Positions 25,891-34,307 of a DNA stretch of 64,000 bases are shown here, piece by piece. This stretch comes from Chloroflexota bacterium (GTDB lineage Bacteria > Chloroflexota > UBA6077 > FW602-bin22 > JAMCWG01): contig JAMCWG010000116.1 of NCBI GenBank assembly GCA_023475235.1, positions 29,025 to 93,024 of the forward strand, read 5' to 3'. A program made the position numbers and the translations under genes. The first letter of the stretch is position 1. The number at the start of each line of letters is the position of its first letter. A model generated the notes under the pieces. That model made no database searches. It was given only the letters and a program-made list of their open reading frames with translations, and had not been told where the DNA came from.

Positions 25891-26751
25891 TTACATATAC
25901 TGGTCAATAATAGCAGCCAAACGTTGTCTAGTTTCGACAGGCACCAGATGTTTCTCGGTTACCAGGGCATCGCTCAGTGCCCGCTGGCAATGGCAAGTGT
26001 GCATGGGCGGCATCGACGGAATAGCTTTGAGCAGCACTTGCTGCGAGGTCGCCACGTTCTTGAGCAGGTTCATTACCACCATCTCTGCCGTGACGGCTTC
26101 CGTGGTCTCGTGCCAGACATCGTAATCGGTGACCATAGCCAGCGCGCCGTAGCAGATCTCGGCTTCGCGGGCCAGCTTGGCCTCCGGTATGGCCGTCATA
26201 CCGATGATGTCCATTCCCCATTGCCGGTAGACCCGCGACTCGGCTTTGGTGGAGAACTGGGGACCTTCGATGCACACGTAAGCCCCCCCTTTGTGCACCC
26301 GGGGGGTGACACTCAAGGCCGTCTCGTAAAGGTGCTGGCTGAGCGCCGGGCAGAAAGGCTCGGCCATCCCCACGTGGGCCACCAGGCCATCGCCGAAGAA
26401 GGTGCCGACCCGGCCGCGCGTCCGGTCGAAGAGCTGGTCCGGGACCACGATATCGAGAGGCGCGTAGTCCTCTCGCAGGCTGCCCACGGCGCTGACGGAG
26501 ACGATCGATTCTATGCCGAGCAGCTTCAGCGCGTAGATATTGGCGCGGAAGGGCAATTCGCTGGGGCTGATGCGGTGCCCCCGGCCGTGCCTGGGAAGAA
26601 AGGCGACCGATGTGTCGCCCAGGTTGCCGATGGTTATGGCGTCGCTGGGAGCGCCGAAAGGCGTGTCGATTCGGACTTCTTCGACATTGGTCAGGCCTTC
26701 CATCTGATAGAGGCCGCTGCCTCCGATTACCCCCACTTTTGCTCGCGCCAT
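25891..26751 (-). CDS. mtnP: S-methyl-5'-thioadenosine phosphorylase
   Basis: 286 residues of the purine nucleoside phosphorylase/MTAP family. It cleaves methylthioadenosine with phosphate to adenine and methylthioribose-1-phosphate in methionine salvage. Motifs: VGVIGGSGLYQMEGL, the phosphate site FLPRHGRGHRISPSELPFRANIYALK, SVSAVGSLRE, YVCIEGPQFSTKAESRVYRQWGMDIIGMTAIPEAKLAREAEICYG (MTAP-type signature with GMTA) and VTDYDVWHE. GGAGAACAG precedes the ATG. It is the first gene after a strong promoter, and the SH3 and membrane genes follow 24 bp later. Confidence 0.93.
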   Translation of the reverse strand: MARAKVGVIGGSGLYQMEGLTNVEEVRIDTPFGAPSDAITIGNLGDTSVAFLPRHGRGHRISPSELPFRANIYALKLLGIESIVSVSAVGSLREDYAPLDIVVPDQLFDRTRGRVGTFFGDGLVAHVGMAEPFCPALSQHLYETALSVTPRVHKGGAYVCIEGPQFSTKAESRVYRQWGMDIIGMTAIPEAKLAREAEICYGALAMVTDYDVWHETTEAVTAEMVVMNLLKNVATSQQVLLKAIPSMPPMHTCHCQRALSDALVTEKHLVPVETRQRLAAIIDQYM

Positions 26752-26810
26752 CTGTTCTCCTTCGTTGCCAGTGTCGTTCGGTGTAGGACTGCATTCGAAT
26801 ATCGTATGTG

Positions 26811-26839
26811 ATTATAGGGACTAGTTAAGTCGGGGTCAA
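26811..26839 (-). promoter_or_regulatory. Promoter of mtnP operon
   Basis: On the minus strand TTGACC (26834-26839), 17-nt spacer, TATAAT (26811-26816), about 60 bp before the mtnP ATG. Close to consensus. Confidence 0.65.
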
Positions 26840-26878
26840 CTTATATTTATTATCTGGAGTTTATTACGGTCACTCGAA

Positions 26879-26907
26879 TTGACACTCACCGCTTCAGACG
26901 CTATCAT
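26879..26907 (+). promoter_or_regulatory. Promoter of the membrane-anchored PsbP/DcrB-like gene
   Basis: TTGACA (26879-26884), 17-nt spacer, TATCAT (26902-26907). It is divergent from the mtnP promoter, 40 bp away, and drives the gene at 27013. Confidence 0.65.
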
Positions 26908-27012
26908 CCCTGTGGCAGGCCAATCGGTGATGGGCCTGCGCTTACGACGACTTTCGGAGCGAGCGGCTGCCCGACGGCCGCTCCCTCAAGATTATCACGG
27001 TAGGAACTGCTA

Positions 27013-27834
27013 ATGGCTCGCTCACGATCACGACGCTCATCAGGAGGTGGCCTTCCACTTGTTCTGGGCACCCTTGCCCTGCTGTTGCTCTTCGGGGTGA
27101 TCGGCTTCGCTGCCTACGTGTACTTCTTCGTGCCCCCCGACGAGGAGAACGGGAATGATTCCGGGAACGTCGTCCAGGCCAACGTGGCCGCGGCGCCCAC
27201 CCCCACGCTGTCCGCTTCGGTCGTCTACTCGGGAACCGCCGCCACGCCGGCAGGCTCGCAGCCCAGGGCGACGCCTGCATCGGGTGCCAGCGGCTCTCCC
27301 ACGCCACGAGGGGGAACGGCGTTGCCCACGCCGAGCGGTTCCGGTCCGACTCCGACCACGGGTGCGCCTCTGAGCGGGACCTTGACGTATCGGTCTACCC
27401 AATTCCCGTACTCGTTGAGCTATCCAGAGACATGGTCGCCGCGGCCTGGAGGCGTCAAGGTAGGCAATCTAACGGCAGATGCCTTCCTGGGGCAGAGCCA
27501 GAGCGGCTTCACGCCCAGCATCACCCTCTATGCCCAGCCGGTGGCCGCGGGCGTGGAGAGCGAGACGTTTGCGCTCACCAACCTGCAGAGCCTGGGCGCC
27601 GGTGGCATCCAGGCCCAGGCGCAACCGGAGTCTGTCCCACCGGGAGCCCGGGCGATGATCGTGAAATACCCCGTATCGTCGGGCGAGCTCCGCTACAATG
27701 TGACCCAGGTCCTCTTCGTCCAGCAAGGCATGGGATGGGTAGTCACGCTGTCCACCCCGTTAGCGGATAACGGGAGCGGCCTCGCCGCGTTGCGACAGAT
27801 GCTGGCGTCTTTCCGGAGCGAGCGGCCGGGGTAG
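27013..27834 (+). CDS. Membrane-anchored extracytoplasmic protein with PsbP/DcrB-like C-terminal domain
   Basis: 273 residues: a basic N-terminus, one membrane helix (about 15-38, LPLVLGTLALLLLFGVIGFAAYVYFF), then a disordered Pro/Thr/Gly linker (about 45-118) and a C-terminal domain. That domain starts FPYSLSYPETWSPRPGG, the 'F-x-ysl-YP-x-W' entry seen in PsbP/DcrB-like proteins, and ends RQMLASFR as is common there (final helix after a beta-sheet). Function is unknown; many such proteins in Gram-positive-like and Chloroflexota genomes are surface-exposed. AGGAACTGCTA precedes the ATG. It sits upstream of the rpmH promoter. Confidence 0.65.
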   Translation: MARSRSRRSSGGGLPLVLGTLALLLLFGVIGFAAYVYFFVPPDEENGNDSGNVVQANVAAAPTPTLSASVVYSGTAATPAGSQPRATPASGASGSPTPRGGTALPTPSGSGPTPTTGAPLSGTLTYRSTQFPYSLSYPETWSPRPGGVKVGNLTADAFLGQSQSGFTPSITLYAQPVAAGVESETFALTNLQSLGAGGIQAQAQPESVPPGARAMIVKYPVSSGELRYNVTQVLFVQQGMGWVVTLSTPLADNGSGLAALRQMLASFRSERPG

Positions 27835-27859
27835 GCGGGCTGGCAGGTCGCCAATCCAG

Positions 27860-27888
27860 TTGACAGTTACGTCGACAGAGCGTATAAT
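27860..27888 (+). promoter_or_regulatory. Consensus promoter of the rpmH-rnpA-yidD-yidC cluster
   Basis: TTGACA (27860-27865), exactly 17 nt, TATAAT (27883-27888). Perfect sigma-70 consensus, 32 bp before the rpmH start, as expected for a strongly expressed ribosomal gene. Confidence 0.85.
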
Positions 27889-27920
27889 CCCTTACAAGAG
27901 CCAGAACGAAAGGTGAAAAC

Positions 27921-28061
27921 TTGCCGAAGCGAACATATCAACCAAAAAGCATCCCTCGCAAGCGAGAACACGGGTTCCTGGCACGGATGAGCACTCGCGG
28001 CGGGAGAGCAGTCCTGAGGGCGCGGCGTCTGAAAGGGATAAAACGGCTAACGGTAGTCTAA
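27921..28061 (+). CDS. rpmH: 50S ribosomal protein bL34
   Basis: 46 residues, start TTG 27921 after AAAGGTG. The sequence reads (M)[18 protein letters not shown], then [20 protein letters not shown] and IKRLTVV, matching bL34 (KRTYQP, HGF..RM.T..GR.VL..RR.KGR..L). Slightly longer N-terminus than the E. coli protein. Located at the conserved position directly before rnpA, 9 bp upstream of its open frame. Confidence 0.95.
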   Translation: MPKRTYQPKSIPRKREHGFLARMSTRGGRAVLRARRLKGIKRLTVV

Positions 28062-28070
28062 GTACTTCGG

Positions 28071-28520
28071 ATGATTGCGCCGGTGGCAGAAAAAGAGCGG
28101 GGGCACCCCGCCAAAGCCACCGGCAATTGCTTCATGTGGAAGCAACACCGATTGACCAAGCGGGCGGAGTTCGAAAAGGTACGCCGGGACGGGAAAGCCT
28201 GGGGCAATCCCTGGGTAGTTGTCTACGCCTCTCCAAACGCCGTTTCTGTGACCCGATTCGGGTTTTCGATAGGCAGGCGGTTGGGGACGGCTGTGGTGCG
28301 GAATCGGGTACGCCGGAGGCTCCGGGAAATAGTGCGACGGTACACCGAGCGGCTGCGCCCAGGCTGGGACCTGGTGATCATAGCCCGGCAGCGGGCAGTG
28401 GCTGCTTCGTACCAGGAGTTGCAGGCGGCGATGCACCAGGCCCTGGAACGGACCGGACTACTGGCCGAGCGAGGATCGAATGATGAGCCAGAAACCGGCC
28501 GGGGAGCGGGCCGGGTGTGA
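28071..28520 (+). CDS. rnpA: Ribonuclease P protein component
   Basis: Up to 149 residues from ATG 28071; a second ATG at 28137 ([16 protein letters not shown]) begins nearer the usual family start, and neither has a clear ribosome site. RnpA motifs: [44 protein letters not shown] (the RNR helix that binds RNase P RNA) and [19 protein letters not shown]. It assists 5' maturation of tRNAs. Its 3' end overlaps yidD by 41 bp, which is common in this cluster. Confidence 0.95.
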   Translation: MIAPVAEKERGHPAKATGNCFMWKQHRLTKRAEFEKVRRDGKAWGNPWVVVYASPNAVSVTRFGFSIGRRLGTAVVRNRVRRRLREIVRRYTERLRPGWDLVIIARQRAVAASYQELQAAMHQALERTGLLAERGSNDEPETGRGAGRV

Positions 28521-28746
28521 GCCGGCCAGGTCGCTCTCCCAGACGATGGTGATGGGGTTGATACGATTGTATCAGCGCACACTCTCCAGGGTGCTTCCCC
28601 CGTCCTGTCGCTTCTATCCTACCTGCTCAGAGTATGGGTGGGAAGCGGTGCGCCGATATGGCGTGTGGCGCGGCGGGTGGCTGATTGTGAAGCGGTTAGC
28701 CAGGTGCCATCCGTTCAATCCTGGCGGTTACGATCCGGTCCGGTAG
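28480..28746 (+). CDS. yidD: Membrane protein insertion efficiency factor YidD
   Basis: 88 residues from ATG 28480; an internal ATG at codon 23 ([11 protein letters not shown]) is also possible. The family core is complete: [35 protein letters not shown] and [16 protein letters not shown], with the paired cysteines of RFxPTCSxY and CHP. It helps YidC-dependent membrane insertion at the inner face of the membrane. It overlaps rnpA and precedes yidC by 41 bp. Confidence 0.95.
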   Translation: MMSQKPAGERAGCEPARSLSQTMVMGLIRLYQRTLSRVLPPSCRFYPTCSEYGWEAVRRYGVWRGGWLIVKRLARCHPFNPGGYDPVR

Positions 28747-28787
28747 CTTCACTTACACGGGCTGACAGGGGGTATATTTAGGAATTT

Positions 28788-29663
28788 ATGGGTGAACTTT
28801 GGGCCGCAGTCATAAATACTCTTGCTGCAGGCCTGGTGTACTTTCATTCTACATTTGCTCAGTGGGGCTTGCCCGGCGGGTGGGCCCTCTCTATAGTCGC
28901 GTTCACGGTAGTAATCAGAATTTTGACTTTCCCGCTCACGTACCAGCAGCTCAAGTCCTCGCGCGCGATGCAGGAGCTCCAGCCGAAGCTAAGGGAGATC
29001 CAGAAGCAGTACGCCAAGGACAAAGAGAAGCAGATGCAGGAGCAGATGCGACTCTACAAAGAGCACGGTGTCAACCCCGCGCTGGGATGCGTGCCGATGC
29101 TCATCCAGATGCCAATATGGTTCGCGCTGTACCGTGCGCTGTATGAGCTGCCTCAGCTCTACCCCGATTTCGCACAGCCGTTTCTGTGGATTACGAATCT
29201 GGCCCAGCCGGAGGCCCTGTTAGCATGGCCACCGATGGGATGGCCGATACTGACCCTGTTCACGGGCATATCGCAGTGGGCGCTGCAAAAAATGATGACG
29301 CCCCACTCCGATGATCCACAGCAGCAGATGATGAACTCGATGATGCAGTTTATGCCGCTGATGTTTGTGTTCTTTGCATTCCAAGTGCCGGCAGGGCTGG
29401 TGCTATATTGGGCTACTTCAAACCTCTTTAGTCTGGTTCAACAGTACTTCATGACTGGATGGGGCTCGCTTCTCCCCGCTCGGCAGACCCTGGCTACTGC
29501 CGCGACCGGCGCTGGTATGACGGCCAGAGCATCATCCGCCATCGGGAGCGGCGCGGATGCCCAGGTGGCCAGCGGCAACCCTGGCAATGGCAGGGATGCC
29601 GGCGGCGATTCTGGCGAGGCGTCGGAGCGGTCGCGAAGGCGACGGGGGAGAAAAAAGAAGTAG
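28788..29663 (+). CDS. yidC: Membrane protein insertase YidC/Oxa1
   Basis: 291 residues of the short (Gram-positive-type) YidC without a large periplasmic domain. Membrane segments: about 33-50 (ALSIVAFTVVIRILTFPLT, with the conserved Arg44), 97-118, 145-160 and 185-205. Family motifs KSSRAMQELQPKLREIQKQY, NPALGCVPMLIQMPIWFALYRAL and QVPAGLVLYWATSNLFSLVQQY are present. The basic C-terminal tail RSRRRRGRKKK can bind ribosomes. No lipobox is seen at the N-terminus. Confidence 0.96.
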   Translation: MGELWAAVINTLAAGLVYFHSTFAQWGLPGGWALSIVAFTVVIRILTFPLTYQQLKSSRAMQELQPKLREIQKQYAKDKEKQMQEQMRLYKEHGVNPALGCVPMLIQMPIWFALYRALYELPQLYPDFAQPFLWITNLAQPEALLAWPPMGWPILTLFTGISQWALQKMMTPHSDDPQQQMMNSMMQFMPLMFVFFAFQVPAGLVLYWATSNLFSLVQQYFMTGWGSLLPARQTLATAATGAGMTARASSAIGSGADAQVASGNPGNGRDAGGDSGEASERSRRRRGRKKK

Positions 29664-29746
29664 ACCAAGCAGGCTACCAGGACCGGCCGTATAGAGGGCT
29701 GTCGGTTATAACTTCTAGTGAGCCCTGTGCTTCGAAGGAGGACGGT

Positions 29747-30412
29747 GTGGAAAGCCTGGAGATAACGGCCAAGAGTGTAAGAGAGGCGATAGAAATCGCG
29801 GTCGCCCGATTACAGGTCCCAGAGGATCGCCTCGAGATATCGATCCTTTCGGAGGGGAGTCGCGGCATACTAGGTATTGGTGGAGAGAGCGCTCGAATCC
29901 TCGTTTCGGTCCGGGGGGCCGAGGCGGAGCCACCGTCCGCCGAGAGAATAAAAGAAGTGGCGCAGGAAGTCTTGCAGACGATCCTCGACGGCATGCACAT
30001 TCCGGCCAGCGTCACGGTTCGTAAGCCTGCCGAGGCGGCAGGCCCCGACGAGGAGCCGGTAGTGCTGGACATAACCGGCGAGAATATGGGCATCCTGATC
30101 GGCCGGCGCGGCGAGACGCTTAGCTGTCTGCAGTTTCTCACCAACCTCATCGTGGGACGCCGGCTCCAGTACTGGCCCAGGGTAATAGTAGATGTCGAAG
30201 GCTACCGTCTGCGCCGGGAGGAATACCTGAGTGGACTGGCCCGGCGTGTTGCCGACCGGGTGCGCACCCGCAGGCAGCCCGTGACCCTCGACCCTATGCC
30301 AGCCCACGAGCGCCGGGTGGTGCATCTCGCGCTGCGGAACAGCCCGTACGTCACGACCGAGAGCATCGGCGAGGGTGACGAGCGCAGAGTAGTCATCTCC
30401 CCCAAAGCCTGA
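29747..30412 (+). CDS. khpB: RNA-binding protein KhpB/Jag
   Basis: 221 residues from GTG 29747 with GAAGGAG 6 nt before; the open frame runs far upstream inside yidC but is not used. Jag-N domain (about 1-50: ESLEITAKSVREAIEIAVARL), KH domain with GENMGILIGRRGETLSCLQFLTNLI (GxxG-like IGRRG), and C-terminal R3H domain (RRQPVTLDPMPAHERRVVHLAL). It binds RNA and influences cell elongation and gene expression in Firmicutes. Usual position after yidC. Confidence 0.94.
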   Translation: MESLEITAKSVREAIEIAVARLQVPEDRLEISILSEGSRGILGIGGESARILVSVRGAEAEPPSAERIKEVAQEVLQTILDGMHIPASVTVRKPAEAAGPDEEPVVLDITGENMGILIGRRGETLSCLQFLTNLIVGRRLQYWPRVIVDVEGYRLRREEYLSGLARRVADRVRTRRQPVTLDPMPAHERRVVHLALRNSPYVTTESIGEGDERRVVISPKA

Positions 30413-30414
30413 CC

Positions 30415-31269
30415 TTGTCACCGCCGTTCTCTGGACTGGCATTCCTGGTCGTCGGGCATATCTGCCGCGACCTGACGCCGGGCGGCGAGCGGCTCGGCGG
30501 ATGCGCTGCCTACGCGGCGCTGACGGCCCATCGGCTGGGAGCGACGGTCAGGGTCGTCACCGCAGCGGGCCCGGACCTCGCGCTGGACGACACATTCGAC
30601 GGGATCGATGTCCGGTGCGCCCCCTCCGAGCGCACCACTACCTTCTGCAATATCTATTCCGACAACCGCCGCCGCCAGGTGCTGCTGGCCCAGGCTACGC
30701 CCATTCAGGACATTCCCCCCGAATGGCGAAAGGGCACCGTCGTCCTGTTGGGCCCTATCGCCCAGGAAGTACCCCCTGATTTGATCAAGCTTTTCTCTGA
30801 TTCACTGGTGGCCGTCGCGCCCCAGGGCTGGATGCGGAAATGGGATGAGCGCGGGAACGTCCGGCAATGTCCCTGGCGGGATGCCGAATCGGTCCTGCGT
30901 CGGTCGGATGCCGCCATCTTGAGCGCCCACGACATGGGCGACGATTCTCAGTTGCTCGCCCAATATGCCCGGTGGGCGCGGCTGCTTGCAGTCACGCAGG
31001 GCCCCGCCGGGGCTACCGTGCACTGCCGGGGCCAGCGCGTGCATTGCCCGGCGTGGCCGGCTGTGGAGGCCGACCCAACCGGCGCGGGAGACGTCTTTGC
31101 GGCGGCGTTCTTGCTCCATCTGGCACGACGCGGTGACCCGCGGACTGCCGCCGACTTCGCCAACTGTGTGGCCAGCTTTGCCGTGGAGCGGCCCGGCCTG
31201 GCCGGCGTGCCCTCTTGGGAAGAGGTGAGGGAGCGATGGCGGCGCGGTGGAGAAAGCCTGCCCATCTGA
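30415..31269 (+). CDS. PfkB-family carbohydrate kinase
   Basis: 284 residues from a TTG directly after the jag stop (2-nt gap), with no ribosome site, so translational coupling is likely. N-terminal FLVVGHICRDLTPGGERLGGCAAYAALTAHRLGATVRVVTAAGPD resembles the PfkB substrate lid. The C-terminal signature DPTGAGDVFAAAFLLHLAR holds the catalytic Asp. The middle shows ERTTTFCNIY and PQGWMRKW. Substrate unknown; sugar or nucleoside. It is an unusual neighbour for the rpmH-jag cluster and may be read through from it. Confidence 0.85.
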   Translation: MSPPFSGLAFLVVGHICRDLTPGGERLGGCAAYAALTAHRLGATVRVVTAAGPDLALDDTFDGIDVRCAPSERTTTFCNIYSDNRRRQVLLAQATPIQDIPPEWRKGTVVLLGPIAQEVPPDLIKLFSDSLVAVAPQGWMRKWDERGNVRQCPWRDAESVLRRSDAAILSAHDMGDDSQLLAQYARWARLLAVTQGPAGATVHCRGQRVHCPAWPAVEADPTGAGDVFAAAFLLHLARRGDPRTAADFANCVASFAVERPGLAGVPSWEEVRERWRRGGESLPI

Positions 31270-31340
31270 GCGCAGACGGCGCGGCCAGGCGCGTTGACTT
31301 CGTAACGTGCAGCCGAGCCAAGTGAGCGAAAGCCGTCGCG

Positions 31341-31370
31341 TGAGCAGGCCGATTTGTATCGGCCTGCTCA
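31341..31370. terminator. Bidirectional terminator between PfkB kinase and HtrA genes
   Basis: A 12-bp perfect stem (TGAGCAGGCCGA 31341-31352; TCGGCCTGCTCA 31359-31370) with loop TTTGTA, followed by TATTATTG on the plus strand. It lies between convergent genes ending at 31269 and 31387. Confidence 0.75.
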
Positions 31371-31386
31371 TATTATTGATTGCTGG

Positions 31387-32568
31387 TTACTGCGAAGGCA
31401 GCGTGCCCAACGTCACTTTTATGCTCGTCTTTTGGTTGCCTCTGAGCACCGTCAGCGTGACCGTATCTCCCGGCTTGTGCGTGCTGATGGCCTTGGCCAG
31501 GTCGGAGTCTCCCACCAAAGGGGTGCCATCGATCTCGGTGATGACATCTTGCGCGCGAAGGCCGGCGGTAGCGGCAGGCGAGCCCGGAACGACTTGCTGG
31601 ACGACCACGCCTGAGGTCTGGTTGATGCCCAACTGGGCGGCGATGGGGGGATTGAGCGGGACGTAGCTGACGCCCATGAACGCGTGGACGACCTGCCCCG
31701 TGGCCACGAGCTGATCGGCGATCGGCTTCGCGGCGTTGATGGAGATAGCGAATCCGATGCCGACGGCCTGTACGCCCGGCTCTGCCTGGCCGGCGACCAG
31801 GGTGTTGATCCCGATCACCTGCGCGTCCAGGTTCAGCAAGGGCCCGCCTGAGTTCCCGGGATTGATGGGCGCGTCCGTCTGGACGACATCGAACAGGAAC
31901 GGCCCTTGGCTGGTGGCTGCGCCCGGGATAGCAGAGCTGGACCCCGGCTCTTGGACGGTCCGGCCGAGGGCGCTCACCGTGCCCTTGGTCACCGTGGGCC
32001 CGCCGGGAAGGGCAAGGGCATTGCCGATGGCTACCACCCAGTCGCCTATCTGCAGTTGGCTCGAGTCACCCAACTGGGCGATGGGCAGGTTGTCGCCGGT
32101 GATCTGGACCACCGCCAGGTCGGTCTGGGGGTCACGTCCGATCAGCTTGCCGTCGAACGACCTTCCGTCCGGCAGCGACACCAGCAGTTGCTGCGCCCCC
32201 TCGACGACGTGGTTGTTGGTCAGGACATGCCCTTGATTGTCGTAGATGACCCCGGAGCCGACACCTTGCGGCACGGCGAACGGGCGGTTGAACTGGTCGG
32301 TCTGGATCTGCTGACTGGTGATCTGCACGACGGATGGCCTGGCGGCTGCAGCCACATCGCGGATAGCGTTGCGGAAATCGCCGTTCGTCGCCGCCACCGT
32401 GCTCCCAGAAGGCGCCTGCTGTGTGGTCGGCGCGACGGCCGCGGCAGGAGGCGCAGCGGTGACGCCCGTCGGTGCGATGCTGGCTAACTGGCAGCCGGCA
32501 CCGAACAGGACGATCATCATCGCTACGAGCAACACCGCCGCAAATCCTCGGAAACCGTGAGTCTTCAT
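31387..32568 (-). CDS. HtrA/DegP-type S1C serine protease lipoprotein with PDZ domain
   Basis: 393 residues from ATG 32566-32568 with AAGGAGGA upstream; the longer frame is not used. The N-terminus ends in a lipobox (IVLFGAGC, Cys26), so the protein is probably lipid-anchored outside the membrane. The triad is His in LTNNHVVEG, Asp in GRDPQTDLAVVQI and Ser in INPGNSGGPLLN. The C-terminal PDZ domain begins SGVVVQQVVPGSPAATAGLRAQDVI. It degrades or refolds damaged extracytoplasmic proteins. The second PDZ protease follows 74 bp upstream on the same strand, so the two may be co-expressed. Confidence 0.93.
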   Translation of the reverse strand: MKTHGFRGFAAVLLVAMMIVLFGAGCQLASIAPTGVTAAPPAAAVAPTTQQAPSGSTVAATNGDFRNAIRDVAAAARPSVVQITSQQIQTDQFNRPFAVPQGVGSGVIYDNQGHVLTNNHVVEGAQQLLVSLPDGRSFDGKLIGRDPQTDLAVVQITGDNLPIAQLGDSSQLQIGDWVVAIGNALALPGGPTVTKGTVSALGRTVQEPGSSSAIPGAATSQGPFLFDVVQTDAPINPGNSGGPLLNLDAQVIGINTLVAGQAEPGVQAVGIGFAISINAAKPIADQLVATGQVVHAFMGVSYVPLNPPIAAQLGINQTSGVVVQQVVPGSPAATAGLRAQDVITEIDGTPLVGDSDLAKAISTHKPGDTVTLTVLRGNQKTSIKVTLGTLPSQ

Positions 32569-32642
32569 TTCGTCCTCCTTCACTCTAATAGCCTCTCCAA
32601 TTAAAATAATGGCGCGCCGCACGGCAATCGTTGCCCAATTCC

Positions 32643-33923
32643 CTACTGTGGGGTTGTGCTCTGGGTCAGCTCTTGCAGGGCCCGCAGCAGTTGGGTATCC
32701 TGGCTGGCCTGGAGCTGCTCCGGCGTGAGGCTGCTCTCTTCTTCGGGGATGAGCGGGACTGCGTCCGGGGGCAGCGCCACCTGGATGTTGGGTACGATGC
32801 CGTGGTGCCATATCTGGTGTCCGTCCGGCGTCAGCCACTCTGAAGTTCCCAGCAGGACCGCCGACCCGTCGCTCAGGTTGTATTGTGTGAGCACGGTGCC
32901 GGTGCCGAAGGTAATCGTTCCCACCAGTGGGGCGCGCTTATGGTCCTGTATGGCCCCGGCCACGACCTCTGCCGAGCTGGCGCTGCCTTCGTTGACCAGG
33001 ACGACCAGCGGGTCATCGAGGGCCACGCCGCCTGATTGCACGGGAAACGGCCTTGTGTGGCCCTGCGCGTCCCGCTCGAGAAGAACGTTCCCATCCCGCA
33101 GGAACTGGCTGGCCGTCCCGACAGCTTCCTGCAGCAGGCCGCCCGGATTGTTTCGCAGGTCGAGGATGAGGCCCGTCGCGCCGGCGGCGTGGGCAGCGTT
33201 GATGGCTGCCACGAGCTGATCGGTGCTGTGCTCGCCGAATTCGCTGACCTGCACGTGAGCGACGGTGGTGCCCGGCAGCGTCGCCCAGGAGACCATCGGC
33301 ACCTTCACTTCGGCACGGACGATGGTGATATTGGTGAGGCTGGTCTCCCCACGATGAATCACGGTCAAAGTCACGCTGGTGCCCGGCTTACCGCGCACCA
33401 GGGAAACGATCTGGTCCAGCGAGAGGCTCGATACGTCCTGGCCGTCGACTCGAACGATAGTGTCTCCGGGGCGCAGGCCTGCCTTTTGAGCAGGAGACCC
33501 AGGAATTGGGGCTACGATGGTGGGCCGGCCATTGCGCACTCCGAGCTCGGCGCCGATCCCTTGGAGCTGTCCGGACAGGGATTCCTGCTCTGACTTCAAG
33601 TCCTGGGGCGAGAGAAAGCGGGTGTGGCCCACATCTCCGAGTGAGGCGAGCATTCCCTGAATGGCCCCGTAGGTCATTTGGACGGGGTTGATTGCGCTCC
33701 GGTCGACGTAGTGCTGCTGGACCAGGTCCCACGTCTCCCAGAATATGCTGAAAGTGGAGGCAACATCGGGGGGCTCGAATACGAGCGTGCCGGGGAGCAC
33801 GCCGGCACGCTCGGCCGAGACACCGCCAACAAAGCCTCCACCGAGCAAAATCAAGGCGGCGATGAGGGCCAGCAAAACGCGTATTCTGGGCTTGTGTAGC
33901 TGCTTCATCTTCACCTGAAGCAT
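32643..33923 (-). CDS. S41-family C-terminal processing peptidase (CtpA-like) with PDZ domain
   Basis: 426 residues with one N-terminal signal/anchor helix (about 15-38). PDZ domain about 128-202 (TIVAPIPGSPAQKAGLRPGD). The protease domain has LDLRNNPGGLLQEAVG and the nucleophile region NEGSASSAEVVAGA (Ser316 by alignment with the SAS-A/S-E motif). The segment that normally carries the catalytic Lys, TFGKGTVQ, reads TFGTGTVL here, so Thr341 replaces it. Start could be ATG codon 6. Exported protein processing or turnover is the family role. See the finding on the missing lysine. Confidence 0.88.
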   Translation of the reverse strand: MLQVKMKQLHKPRIRVLLALIAALILLGGGFVGGVSAERAGVLPGTLVFEPPDVASTFSIFWETWDLVQQHYVDRSAINPVQMTYGAIQGMLASLGDVGHTRFLSPQDLKSEQESLSGQLQGIGAELGVRNGRPTIVAPIPGSPAQKAGLRPGDTIVRVDGQDVSSLSLDQIVSLVRGKPGTSVTLTVIHRGETSLTNITIVRAEVKVPMVSWATLPGTTVAHVQVSEFGEHSTDQLVAAINAAHAAGATGLILDLRNNPGGLLQEAVGTASQFLRDGNVLLERDAQGHTRPFPVQSGGVALDDPLVVLVNEGSASSAEVVAGAIQDHKRAPLVGTITFGTGTVLTQYNLSDGSAVLLGTSEWLTPDGHQIWHHGIVPNIQVALPPDAVPLIPEEESSLTPEQLQASQDTQLLRALQELTQSTTPQ

Positions 33924-34231
33924 AACAGAATAAAGGAACTGCTCGTGATCTATGTGCAGGAGAGATTAAATAGACCAAACGCTGGGCCAGAGTGCAATAA
34001 GCACAGAGGCCAAGTCCCCAGTAATATTATACAACATTGTCCGGCCCGCACCTTCGAATGTTATGGCCCTGGCGTTCATTACCCTGTCCGTCGCCTGATC
34101 AGGCGGAGATCAGGCCGTCGATCGCAAAGCCCCAACGCCGCTGGCTGGAAGCCTCACCTAAACTAAAGCCAAAGTGAAACTCGCGTGGTTTTCCCGGGAT
34201 TCCATGTAGATCCCACCTTAGCTTTGGTTTA
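33924..34231. other. Non-coding region between divergent protease and isomerase genes
   Basis: About 300 bp. It holds an imperfect inverted pair ACTAAAGCCAAAG (34162-34174) and CTTTGGTTTAGT (34222-34233) separated by 47 bp, which could be paired operator sites. Otherwise nothing is recognised. Confidence 0.4.
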
Positions 34232-34258
34232 GTGTGCGCACACGAGATAGAGTACAAT
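34232..34258 (+). promoter_or_regulatory. Operator-like palindrome and -10 box of the TIM-barrel isomerase gene
   Basis: A perfect 12-bp palindrome GTGTGCGCACAC (34232-34243) precedes a TACAAT -10-like box (34253-34258), about 50 bp before the GTG start. The palindrome lies where a repressor could block the promoter. No strong -35 is seen, which is compatible with regulated expression. Confidence 0.45.
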
Positions 34259-34307
34259 ACGCAGAGGGCAGCGAAATTATGACTGAGTCACGAGGAGGAA
34301 GACTACG

